From Strongylocentrotus purpuratus (lineage: Eukaryota; Echinodermata; Echinoidea; Camarodonta; Strongylocentrotidae), in the NCBI RefSeq assembly GCF_000002235.5, contig NW_022145609.1:24478408-24542407 (forward strand): 64,000 bases of DNA, read 5' to 3'. Under the pieces are notes generated by a model. The model did no database searches. It worked only from the letters and a program-made list of their open reading frames with translations, and was not told the origin of the DNA. A program made the translations under genes and the position numbers. This document shows positions 17,705 through 28,776 of this stretch, in pieces. Within the stretch, counting starts at the first letter, position 1; the number at the start of each line of letters is the position of its first letter.

Positions 17705-18030
17705 AGCTGAGGCTACAGCCTACACAGTCCGCGGTTCAAGTCCCACTGCAGCACTAATGTCCTTTGGCAAGACATTGATCTGCAATGTACATTTGCCACT
17801 CTCCACCCAGGTGTTAAATGGGTAACCGAAAGGATGTGAAATCTAATGTGCTGGGATTAGCAAGTGTGCGCTTGTAAAAATGACGCTTGGCTGGAATGCT
17901 CCCCAGGGAGTGGAGAATGTGCATACATCGCGTGCGTGTAAGCCTGAATCCGATGACCGGGGTAATCTATTTGTAAAGCGCTTTGAGAGGGCCTTTGGTC
18001 CTGAAAAGCGCTATATACAGTAAGATCTAC
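17705..18030 (+). mobile_element. tRNA-derived SINE remnant
   Basis: The 5' part holds a pol III B-box-like 'ggttcaagtcc' (17,733). Next come 'ttgccactctccaccc', 'aggtgttaaatgggta' and a 3' part 'gtaaagcgctttgagagg ... gcgctatata'. The same blocks recur at 35,560-35,720 and 41,026-41,652. The A box is not clear, so the head is probably truncated. Confidence 0.7.
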
Positions 18031-18211
18031 TGTACTACTACACTATAGTGTATTCCTTTCTGGGTACGGTTATTGATTGAACTTTGAAGCCTTTTTTGAA
18101 GGTTATTCATTTCACATTTACTAAGAAGAAACATACCGGTATACAAAGGCTGTAGAAATGTGTGCATTGTGAGTCTCCCTGGGGGGTAAAGGAGGTGTCA
18201 GCTACAGTGTA

Positions 18212-18241
18212 TATACCAGGGAGTTGGAACTCCCTGGTATA
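18212..18241. repeat. Perfect 14-bp-arm hairpin
   Basis: 'tataccagggagtt' and its exact reverse complement are separated by two bases (GG). It sits just outside the TIR element that starts at ~18,243. Confidence 0.85.
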
Positions 18242-18242
18242 C

Positions 18243-18605
18243 CAAGGGTGCGTTCAAGCGATTTTTTTAAAAGCTTGAATCACAAATTAAAACGCCGTTA
18301 AAAAGCAAGATTACTGCAGGAGAGCGTTCAAGCGATTTTTCATCAATGCTGATTCTCGCTCGTCTCAAGCCCAGCCACTGCTCATCACACTGCGCAGTTT
18401 GACCTAAGGAAATATAGGTTAACTTCGTCACATGCTTTCTGAATCACGATACAAAACACATCTTTTTCAGCGTTTCATGTAACACGTTTGTTTTTACGAC
18501 TGACTAAAAATTGCTTAAAATCGCTTGAACGCAACCATCTCTTAAACTAAAAGTCTTTGAAAACCGTGTTCCTAGGGTGAAAAAAGTGTTGCTTGAACGC
18601 CCCTA
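18243..18605. mobile_element. MITE with 'gcgttcaagc' termini
   Basis: Left 'ggtgcgttcaagcgattttt'. An inverted match lies at 18,517-18,536 ('aaaatcgcttgaacgcaacc'), with a second weaker one at 18,585-18,605 ('gcttgaacgcccct'). No ORF; the exact right end is uncertain. Confidence 0.65.
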
Positions 18606-18806
18606 AAACATGCAATGCTGGATTAGGCAATGAACAGTTAGTTTCTTTGACCTGTACAATAAACATTGTACAGGTGCATGAAGTGGATAATGTCACTTCG
18701 CCGGTTGACCTTGACTTTCCATACAGGTTCATACAAAGTAGGCCTCGCTTTGAAGGTCTGTCTCTTTACAATGTACTTAGAGTTACATATCTGTGCTGAT
18801 GTGAGC

Positions 18807-19180
18807 TTAAAAGTAAAGACCAGTATTGGAAACGCCCCAATTTCAAAAAATGAAATGGAAGCTCTCATTACCAATCATGTGAAAGAATATGTTTTGACTA
18901 ATACATGATGATAAAAAATTTGCCGGGAAACCGCCTACTAATTCATATATTTGGTAAATTTGTTTCTCCCATGGTCTGTGAGAGATATAGGGTAGTCCCA
19001 TATACATCTTTCTGTGTATAGTGCTTGTAACTTTACGAAGAATGGGCCAAATTTCTTATCATTTTGATGATTCCAGAACCTTGCAGACGCTAGATGCTAG
19101 ATGATCAACCTTTTCTGATCGATTCCACAACGTTTCTTTCACAATGCAATTGCATGACCATAACTGGTCTTTACCTTTAA
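18807..19180 (+). mobile_element. TTAA-flanked MITE, family A, copy 2
   Basis: A ~374-bp element including TTAA on both sides, with ends 'agtaaagaccagt' and 'actggtctttacct'. It is about 95% or more alike to the copies at 12,685 and 49,736 by eye. Non-autonomous. Confidence 0.88.
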
Positions 19181-19820
19181 ACTATTTACTACATGTACAT
19201 TAGACTGAAATGCATTTCATTTTATGAATGTTAAATGAATAGAAAATGTTTGTTTAATACAATATCAGGTATTTCTGAATCCATTTGTTATTATAAAACC
19301 AATTAACATTTCAATGGAAATGTGGAAATAAATAAAAATTCATCTCATAAATGATTGGAGAAGTAATGCTGTTAGTATACTGTACAATATACAATTGAAA
19401 CTGTGCGGAAGGATTAAGAGTCCTGTTTCACTTTGAAACTCAACCACAACCAGGACTTTCTTCATCCTGTGGATTTCCCAACTTGAGCATGACATTATAA
19501 CCTTCAGGACAGGATTTATTTGATTACATGTTGCTCTTCAAATTGGCAACAACATTTTGTTATCGTTTACCAGTAGTGCTACATGTACGTACCGTTGAAA
19601 TGAATTCTAATCTCTGCATGCGGTTTAAACTTTGTGAAAAAATTGAAGTGGCCAAATTTTAATGTAAAGCAATGAATTTGAACCTCTCTGTGTTTCCAAT
19701 TTAAGGTTTTAAAAGATAAAATAAAATTCCTGAAATCTAATGCAATACGATCATGCAAAAAAAATGGATGCAGTGTGTGTAGACTGTAGAAAAGGCCTTT
19801 CTACTCATGCATCTGATATC
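19181..19820. other. No gene or named repeat recognised
   Basis: AT-rich sequence, no exon-like ORF and no clear inverted-repeat ends. Probably TDH 5' intron or intergenic. Confidence 0.5.
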
Positions 19821-19821
19821 T

Positions 19822-20105
19822 TAAAGGCGCGTCTTCATCATCTCGAGATTGCCAAATAGCCCGCTATTTCTGATTTGGGAAATAATCCCGAAGTTACAAA
19901 TTGCGTCTTCATCAGCTCGAGATTCGACCTCGAAACTTGTAACTCGACCTTGAGAAATTAGCTCGAGATATTTTGCTCAGCGTTAGCGCGTATTGCGAAT
20001 CTTTGGTCTAGTGAAGATGCACGGGACAAATAGCTGGATATTTTGCCAAATAGTGGGATATTTTGCAAACTATCCCAAGATATCTTGGAATTGACACCGC
20101 CAAAT
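19822..20105. repeat. Dispersed repeat, family P, copy 1
   Basis: Contains 'gattgccaaatagcccgcta', 'tgcgtcttcatcagc' and 'aactatcccaagatatctt'. Related to 27,297-27,450 and 55,733-55,950. The repeated 'atattttgccaaatag' and inverted 'ctcgag' words suggest an old inverted-repeat MITE. Confidence 0.55.
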
Positions 20106-20689
20106 TTTCTTGTGAAAATAACATTCTTCTTACGGTACTCAAAATTTGATGAGATTTTCAGGACATTCTTACCGGTACACTCTAGAATTTAAGGAATAAG
20201 TGGATGAGATTAGCAAAAGGGTAAATTCTTGTCAATTTCAAGTGAAAAGTTGAGGGTACAGACATCGGACTCTCCTTCATACATACATTGTAACCTTCAC
20301 ATATTAACCTTCACATATTAACCTTTTCAACAACATACATGTAATCAACATCATACTCATCATACAGGTATCAGTCATACACCACATTGTTTAAATAAGA
20401 CCAAGTCTGAGATCAATTAATTTAACAACATCCTGTTTTCTATTACAGGGAATAAGTGATGAAAATTGAAAAGGATGTGTATAGTACATGCACGCGGTAC
20501 CTACATGTATATATTTGTATAGACAGTAAGGCAGTAAGTATATAAACAAAAAAGTTTGAGTTCTGGTAATGGGAAACCATGGTACTAACCTACTACAATG
20601 TAGGTATTCTTTCTCTTTTTGGTTTTAATGAATGGACTAAATGTGTTCAGACAAATTTGTCTTTCATTTCCCCATTAAGGCCATCATCT

Positions 20690-20800
20690 GTCTAAAGTGG
20701 CCATGTGTTTGTCTCCCTCAAATTTTTTTTTTTTTTTGTAGAACCTGTCTAGAAAGGCCACCTATCCACAGTGGCCACTCTCTCTATTTCCCTTGGGTTA
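20690..20800. repeat. Dispersed 'cctgtctagaaaggccacct' repeat, family M
   Basis: Short copy of a self-complementary family ('cctgtct...ggccacct') also at 30,893-31,070, 39,830-39,975 and 42,650-43,085. Confidence 0.6.
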
Positions 20801-20807
20801 CATGTAC

Positions 20808-21256
20808 ATACCTGCCAACCACCCCGATTTAGGCGGAGTTCCTCCGCATTTTTCATACCAACTCCGAATTCCGAATGCATGCCTCAAAACTCCGATTTTG
20901 TTTAATTTAATTTTTTTTTTAGTGTAATGCACTTGGAGAGTATATAACTATTATGTTTGTATTTCGAAATGTAAAGCGCCTTGAGCACGTTCATGTGAAG
21001 GCGCTCAATAAATACCAATATGTATGTATGTATGTATAAGACTAAAGCATAACACAGCACTGATAACCAGATCACGCCGACATCCGCGCTTGCGCTCATA
21101 GAAGATATACACAGCGCAGCCCGAACGTGATCGTTAGTTACCCCCCCCCCCCCCCCCAATCTACGGGCTACTACCCCAATCCTTCGGTGGTTCGCGACCT
21201 CGTAGTCCATCCAGAAAAATTTACTCCTAATTTCTCTTGTCTCAGGTTGGCAGGTA
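20808..21256 (-). mobile_element. TIR element, family R, inverted copy
   Basis: Starts 'catacctgccaaccacccc' and ends 'tctcaggttggcaggtatg', the mirror of 16,812-17,512. The interior differs and includes a 'aaagcgccttgagcac' SINE-like tail and a (GTAT)n run at 21,021-21,040. Confidence 0.75.
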
Positions 21257-22140
21257 TGCATGTACCTCGATAAACAGATTTGACATATATAGAGGTTAGA
21301 CCTAGATGATAGATCTAAATTGTGTTTGTACATGTACTTTGTAGGCCTCAAGGCATTTCTGGATTTTCATGATTTGCAGACGGATCACCTCAAAAAACCT
21401 CCAGTCATCATGGTCATATAATAAGTATGCAGATTATTATGATATTTCTACCTCTACAACTTAAATGTTGCGATCTTTATTTGTTCTTCCATCTTTTTTC
21501 TTTTTTCACAGCTTACAGGATGACTTCCTTTTTGCGACAGCTTACACTTTTGGCTAATTCCCTTTCAATTGGAGTTCATTTATCAATCTATAATTGAATT
21601 TTATGAGGAAGATCCGTGAATATAGTGTTCATTCAAAACAAGCCTCAAAATGTCATCTTATATTTCGAGCTTATTCATGTACATCAATCTAGATGATAGA
21701 TCTAGATCTAAAATCTCCAAAACCTTTTGGCTTTATCATTTTATTATTATAGCCATCTGTTTCATGTCAAACGATAGACTCTGCTTTGCACCCACAATTT
21801 GAAGCTTAAGCCTAAGACTTAGAGCACTGCACCGGCATGTCATTTTTGAGAAATGCAAAGTCAACATGAAAACATTTTATGATCTAGAATCTACTTCCTG
21901 GTACCATCATATTTATATTCATAAATTATATTTTCTTTTCTCAAAAATGACATTGTTCTTAGTAAAAACTTACTCAAATTTTTATGACTTTGGGCATGCA
22001 TAATCTTTGCAATAACGTGATTAATATAAAACTTAAAAGCAACCATTACGGGTAAGTACACAAAATCATTTAATAAACTTAAGTCGAATAATTTCAGCTT
22101 CAGCAGTCAGCTTCATTATCAAAAACTCAATCAAAAAAAG
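21257..22140. other. AT-rich stretch, nothing recognised
   Basis: No coding exon, TIR pair or tandem repeat is evident. Presumed intergenic or TDH 5' intron. Confidence 0.5.
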
Positions 22141-22309
22141 CATGTATGCACCGAGCGCGAGCTCACCGGCCGGCGCGCGCTGAGCCTGAGCGACGGAGCT
22201 GAGTCGGACACCGGGCGGACTAAACCCCAAAAAATAAAGTAACAAAGTATTGAGTCTAGAGTCTGTATTTCCCTTTCAAGACTTCATAATATAATCACGA
22301 AAAGCTTAC

Positions 22310-22650
22310 CAAAGTAATAATCTCGTTCGAAAGAATACTGTTTCCTTTACAGATTGAATAATTCCTGATACAGCACCGGAATTATGTCCCACTCTACGGA
22401 ATTCACAGTAACAACATTCGCACTTTCACCGCGAGTTACGTTACTACATGGAAAAGCACCGAAAATATTGCCATTGACTGCATGCGCTGCAGCATGACGT
22501 ACTTTTACACACGTAAACATGTGTACTCGCTGCGCTGTAGTCGAGTCGAGTCACATGACGGCCAAGCCCCCGAAAACGGACCAATTATGTGCGAGAATTG
22601 GACCACACCGCCTGGCGCATCTAGTCTGAGTCGAAGTTTTATTTTTAGAA
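22310..22650 (-). promoter_or_regulatory. Possible TDH 5' exon and promoter
   Basis: TDH exon 1 starts at an acceptor, so a noncoding 5' exon must lie to the right. Here a good donor on the minus strand (ACTTTG|GTAAGC, boundary at 22,310) borders a CpG-containing stretch. That stretch has a TGACGTA word (~22,495), 'tcacatgac' (~22,549) and a 'gaccaatta' CCAAT-like word (~22,579). A GC-rich block lies at 22,147-22,220. This is inference only; no transcript evidence is visible. Confidence 0.25.
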
Positions 22651-22884
22651 GTCAACAAAGTAAAAAGTATAGGTATAGACCTCTAGCGCATAATTGGGGT
22701 AGAAAATATTGAATTGTCTTCTTCTTCATCTCCTTGGAATCTTATTTTCCCTTCTAAACCTAAAGGCGGGGTGAGGGTGGTATTCTATTTATTCCAATAG
22801 AACAAGGGCCAAAAAGCCAGTCTGGATAATTTCTCTTCTTTCGTTCTTTCTCTAGCTCACAACGCATCGTTTCATTTCTCTCAT

Positions 22885-23060
22885 ATGCATTCTTTTCTCT
22901 CTCTCTCTTTCTCACACACACATTGCATTAATTCTCCTCATATTCCGTTATGTATCTCTCTCTCTCTCTCTCTCTCTCTCACAATATTGCATTTATTCTC
23001 CTTTTATTCTCTCATATTTTATTATTGTTCTCCTATTCGGTTAAAACTAATTCTTTTTTT
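22885..23060. repeat. CT-rich tract with (CT)n
   Basis: Includes a (CT)n run at about 22,956-22,980 flanked by pyrimidine-rich sequence. The ORF across it is compositional. Confidence 0.85.
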
Positions 23061-23628
23061 CTCTATCTATCACAATAACCTTTAATTTTTATATTTGATA
23101 AGTTTCTAATTTTTCTACAATATAGATAGATCATGACATATGTAAATGATTCCCGGATACATATGAATTTAATACCAATGTTTCCTTTATTTGAGATCTT
23201 TGAGTCAGGATCTCACTTTTATTTGTGATCATTCCAACAATAAAGCATTCATCTAAGTATACTATTTATTAAAAACATTTTTTTGGTTTAAAAAAGAAGA
23301 AAGAGTGTAAAGCCTGTTAAATATTGCAACAACAATAATAGAAAAAAACCATTACCGGTATACAAAAACTTAAGACATGTGTTAATTGAAATTAGAATTT
23401 TTTAAAGTAAACAGACAAGCAGACAAATGAAAAATAAATGAAAATATACCGGTAAGTGTAAAAGCAAATTATGAAAGACAATACAATACTTTTAACGTTA
23501 TATTCTATGAACATGATTTGTATATCTGTTATACATAAATATGAATCAAATATACTTATTCCACCGTGTGTCAAATCAGTCGAAATCATGCCTTGAACAA
23601 AAAATAATAAGAGAAGAACCCTGACATT

Positions 23629-24017
23629 GAGTGATTTCAAGTTGGGTGTTTAGGGCTGGTGTTAGTGTTTAATAAACAATAACACCAGTCCTAAACACTG
23701 AAATGGAAATCAGCTGGTGTTAAGGCTTTGACCTCTGAATATCGTCAACTTCCGGTGGCTAGTACGTGTTATTGATTTAGCATATTGTCGTCTGCTTAAC
23801 CGATCTTTTTGGTTGGTGTTAATATTTTGCGTACAAATGTCCTATTCACTAACACTAGCCTCTAGGGATTAAGCAAATGTTGATTTCCAGTTCGGTGTTA
23901 GTGTCCAGCTATCAATATTGATATCGGTATCAGGCTCTTAAATTCATCAGCAAATTTTTAGCTTGATTTAAGAGCTCTTGACTGCTCTAAACACTAACAC
24001 CCAACTTGAAATCACTC
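23629..24017. mobile_element. MITE with 'gagtgatttcaagttgggtg' TIRs
   Basis: The left end GAGTGATTTCAAGTTGGGTG and the right end are exact inverted copies over at least 20 bp. The interior carries further dyads ('gtgtttaataaaca', 'ggtgttagtgt'). About 389 bp, noncoding. Confidence 0.88.
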
Positions 24018-24769
24018 TTCTTTTTATATCATAAAATTTATGGGGGGAAAAGTGCTTGCAGTGTTGAACTTATGTTGTAAAACTAGCTAGCTCTGCTCTG
24101 AATAAACTGTGAGCGTACAACCATACTTTGGTCCATATCTAAACATAAATTTACAAATTTCATTATTAAACTGAATTCATAGATGATTCTAAACTTTGTA
24201 TAAATCCTATAACCAGCTCATATTAATTTACTAAAAATTCTCTGTCTCATTGAGGCACAATAAATAAACTATATTTTATGACATAAATAAACAATCTTTG
24301 GCAATCCTATCAAATTCATGATTGAGTGTCTTACATTAATGGTAGAAAACTAATATCACAACTTCCGAATATAGAAGATCTATACAACAATATACAAGTA
24401 AAATATTGGTATCATTAATATGGCATCAACATAAATTATGTGTTTCATATACACATAAACTAAAATACAGTTTTAACAGCTATCACAAGAATTCATGGAA
24501 AATCTCATGAAAGTGTTGCAAATAAATACATCTCTCTGGATTATATGAATATAATGCTTTAAATGAAAAGAATATACAATGGAACGTTGATATAAAGAAA
24601 AAACAAGGTACAAGTACAAGCCTGCTCCTTTGTGTTTTTATTGTTTTCAACCCTTCTGAGCCATGTAGGAGAACTCAAGTTACAAAAGAGATTTTTTGTA
24701 GTTGTACCTTTCCCCCAGCCAGGCAACAGAATCCTGGATTTGTCACTGTCCCTAGAATAATTTACTTGT

Positions 24770-24931
24770 TTAAAGCCCTTCTGCACTAGTTTGGCCAGGA
24801 GGGATTAGACCTCCTAGCTCTCAATTAACATAAGAAAAATGGGATCGTGGCGGGACCAATGGTCACCGCTTAGGCATTGTTTGCTATAAAAAGGGCACAA
24901 CTAGCTAAAAAGTAGTGCATTGGGGCTTTAA
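24770..24931 (+). mobile_element. TTAA-flanked MITE, family I, copy 2
   Basis: TTAA at both ends, starting 'aaagcccttctgcactag' and ending 'agtgcattggggctttaa'. Related to 31,568-31,764 and inverted to 12,081-12,276. Confidence 0.78.
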
Positions 24932-25020
24932 GGAGGGGGGAAGGATGAGGGAGGATGGGGAGGAGGGGGAGGGAGGGGAGGAGGGGAGGGAGAGAAAGAG
25001 GGGGAGCAGGGACTAACCAA
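24900..25020. repeat. G-rich low-complexity (GGGGA/GGAGG) tract
   Basis: Imperfect 'gggaggatgggg' sequence. It makes a proline/leucine-rich spurious ORF on the minus strand. It may fall in the CC2D1 3' UTR. Confidence 0.75.
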
Positions 25021-25232
25021 CCAGGTTTTCTTGAAACAAAGTTTAATGTCTGATTTTTTCTCTCTAAAATGCAGCTAAAATCCATTCACATATGAGTTAA
25101 GAAAATGACCATGACATCTGATTCACAATAGGGCACTATCCAAACTCTCTTCTTGCTCCCCTTAGGATTCATGGCAACTACTTCCATAATGTTTTCATCC
25201 GATGCAAGATGCTTCAATCAAACCTTAGCGCT

Positions 25233-25256
25233 CTATCTTCTTGATAATGAAGCAAT
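25233..25256 (-). CDS. CC2D1: CC2D1 exon 26 (coding end)
   Basis: After acceptor caaatttccag the frame reads IASLSRR then TAG, paralleling the vertebrate ending ELQRLRR-stop. A 3' UTR continues leftward; its end is not certain. A minus-strand AATAAA near 24,640 is one possible poly(A) signal. Confidence 0.82.
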   Translation of the reverse strand: MASLSRR

Positions 25257-26551
25257 CTGGAAATTTGAAACAAAGCACATGTTCAAAGAATAGCCAAGTT
25301 AGAATACCAGTATTCTAAATGTCTTATTATATGCACATATAATCACAGTAAAACGGTTACAGACTAAGCAAATCTTAAAGATATTCTTTCAGGAGTTCCT
25401 GGGATCAATGCTTCAGTCTGCACACATAGTGCTGGGTCAATAAGTGGTATTTGATGGTGTACAAACTTCACAAACTTCACACAGGTGTAGGTAACACAAG
25501 TAAAATGACCGATATAAATTACTGATTTCAGAAATTGTTGCATTTGCATTTGGAGGTTTTGATGTGTACTGCATCAGAGTTTGGTTGCACCTGTGTCAAA
25601 TCTCTGTCCATGCCCTAATTTCAAGAACAGATATGAGCGACCTAAAAGTAATCAAAAGATATGTTGTCGACAGTGCTCTATACATTTTTAAAAAATAGGA
25701 GGGAATTAACCGAAGAACTAAAAAAAGAAGAAGATGTTGTATTGCCCTTTAGGTGCCAGGACCTGGGTCGGTCAGTTGGGTTTCCTACTTTTTTTCCCCC
25801 TTGACCGTCGCCTAAATAACTGAAAAACGGGAACGTCGCCCAAAATCTTGCTGGTTACTAGCTGGTGCAGTGCATGGTATACACACATACACGAGGCTGG
25901 GTCTACTTGCATGTTTACGCCAGCAGGATTTTTAAACTTGGGCAGAAGATGGGTAAGAATTTGGGAATAATTTGATGATTTTATGCATTTATATCCCATT
26001 TAAACAAACAAAATATATATTTTTTTATTATCATTAAACATTTTTTTCTACAAACGGTATTATTTTTTAAAATAGATTTTAAGACTTTTGGGTCGGTCCC
26101 GAAGGGCAATACAACATCTCTTTTGTTATCGCCTAACAAGAAATCTTGTTGGTGAACTTACTTCAGCATCCACAAGTTTTCTCCTGGTCATGAACATGGA
26201 TGCTTTGTCCTTCTGACCTGCCTGGAGTGACTCTTTGGCCTGGGCTAGAAGGTTTGGTGACAAGGCTTGTAACCTTGAGACATAGGCTGTGGGTCAAAGG
26301 TCAAAGGTCAGAGTGAGGGTTGGCGAGTTATGGTTGTGGAATGGGCATGGGGGAGCATGGAATGGAGCATCTCTTTTGCTAATAGGGACATAAATTGGGA
26401 GACAGTCTTTATAAATTTCTGTATTGGTAAAAGTTAATTATTTTAATAAAAATAAAAAACAGAAAATTAAACATGGTAAAAAAAAATGCTGGTGGTAAAT
26501 TTCAACAGTGTTAAGTTTGATAGTGATAATCTCTATCTTTTCTTTTATCAA

Positions 26552-26583
<32 letters not shown>

Positions 26584-28741
26584 ATTTTATTTTATTTTAT
26601 TTTATTTATTTTTTTTTTTGGGGGGGGGGGGGGGGGGGACACACAGTGAGAAACTGGTTGAAAGTGACATATAGAATTTCAATGCCCCATAACTCAATTG
26701 CTTTATGTGAACAGCCCTAGTACCATACCATATCTAGCCTGTGATCCGCCTTCCTTCAAGAACGTCTGTAGCTTCTGTAATCTTTCTTGAAGGGCCTTGT
26801 AGCTCATGATAAACTCATTAGGGACCTGCTGCTTGTGCGCTTGCATGTCACCAATCTACCGTGATAACGAGATATATTATTCAGATATTTAATGTTTAAA
26901 ACAAAGGAAGTTGGTCTAAGGTCTAAGTTTTCATTTGTTAATCATGGTCTTTTGGGAAAATCATGGCCATCAAAGCAACTTCGTCAGAGATATAACATAT
27001 AACATATAACGTATAAATTATCAAATCTAATAGAAAATGTCATAATTATATCAATTCATGGCAAAGCGTAGCATCCCCTTGCCAGATACAAATGGCCTAT
27101 TTAAGTCAGAACAAGTTACCGCCATTTAACTATCCTTTTATATTACTGGACAAGGAAGAAAACCACATTTAGGATACACAATTATATTTTTTTGAATATT
27201 TAATGAGCACTTACCTTTCACCTACATACTACGAAATCAAACTCAGGCTGTGTTTTGATATCATGTACCTTCACATTAAACTTCATTAAAATCTGCCAAA
27301 TTCGGGAAATAGCGGGCTAATTTGCGCCTGTCCGAGCTAGTTTGTGATGAGCGTATCGGTCTGGTAAAAATGCAATTTCGAGCTTCGGGATAATATCCCG
27401 AGTCTGAAAATAGCGGTTATATGGCAAACTCAAACTGATGAAGACAGGCCTATTCAGTTTCATCTCATAAATCCATCAATTAATCATTCAATCATCATCA
27501 TTTTCACATTAACCAGCATCTATATCACTATCATGGTGAACAAACACGCGTCAGTGAAACAGAAGCTGTACTACATGCAGATGAAAGTTTTAAAAAATAA
27601 AAACACAAGCGAACTGACCTTTTTCTTGAGCGTTCCAATCTCCCATTTGAGTATTTCAACGCAGTCAGTAGCCGATGTTCTAAGGGAACAATAAACAGAG
27701 ATTTTCTGATATGGACAGGAAAACAAGTACATGTATTCAGATGAAAAAGAAGATATTTTCTTGGCAGGGGGGGGAAGAATGTCTACTTTTAAAGATATTG
27801 ATTATTTTACTACCAATGTCTGAGAGTCAATATTTCCATCATGGAGTTGGGTGGTGGGGGTAGGGGGTGGGTGGTGGGGGGGGGGAGACCCTCTCTTGGT
27901 CTATTCCCATATGGTATACACCCAGCCTGTCTACTACCCACATGGTCTAATAATCATTTTGTCTAATTATCATTTGATCTAATGACCATTTAGGCTGATA
28001 GTAATTTGGTTTAATTTCCATATAAAGTACATAGAGAATTTTGTATTATGCGCTACATGTATATAAAAAAGACTTTGTTATTATTATATGATCTAATCTC
28101 CAATTAGTCTACTTCCCACTTGGTCTATTGTTCGTTTAGTGTAATAAACAGTTAGTCTCATTCTCGGTTTGTCCAATGCCCTATTTGTCTACCATCTATA
28201 ACTTCTAATGAGAATTTGATAATTGTTTATGATCAAATTAGTATTAGACCATATGGATAGAAGACAAAATGGGCATTAGACAAACTGGGTATTAGACTGA
28301 TTGGAAAGAAGAATAAATGAGCAATAGACCAAATGGGTAGTAAACTTATTGGAGATTAGACCAAACGGCTATTAGCCTAAATGATAAGTAGATGAAATGA
28401 TTATTAGACCATGTGGATAGTAGATGGCTGGGTGTAGACCATATAGGAATGGACCAATTGGGTATTTAGACAAATTAGTTGTAGACCAAACGGCAATAAA
28501 CCCCTCTCTTTGCCTGAAAATTAGGCATGACATTTCATTGATTAGAAGCAATGCAATTATGATTAACAAAAGAAGGATGGGTCTGAATTCATTGGATTTC
28601 AACAATAGCTGTTCCTTTCATCGCTTTGTTGCTTTTGCAGAAAAGGCCTTCAAAGATTTTGTTTTTAAATCCTGCTGTGCAACAGAGAGAGGGAGAGAGA
28701 GAGAGAGAGATAAAGATGGGGAGGGAAAGAGTATTAAAAAG

Positions 28742-28776
<35 letters not shown>

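Noticed and set aside
17733..17743. tRNA gene suggested by 'ggttcaagtcc'
   Set aside because: No cloverleaf or A box can be formed; the context and downstream sequence are those of a SINE.
22482..22712. 76-codon ORF in a CpG-containing stretch
   Set aside because: No family resemblance, and codon use is not convincing; more likely promoter or 5' exon sequence.
24870..25085. Pro/Leu-rich minus-strand ORF near the CC2D1 3' end
   Set aside because: It is driven by the G-rich tract. The CC2D1 frame already stops at 25,233 with a family-like ending.
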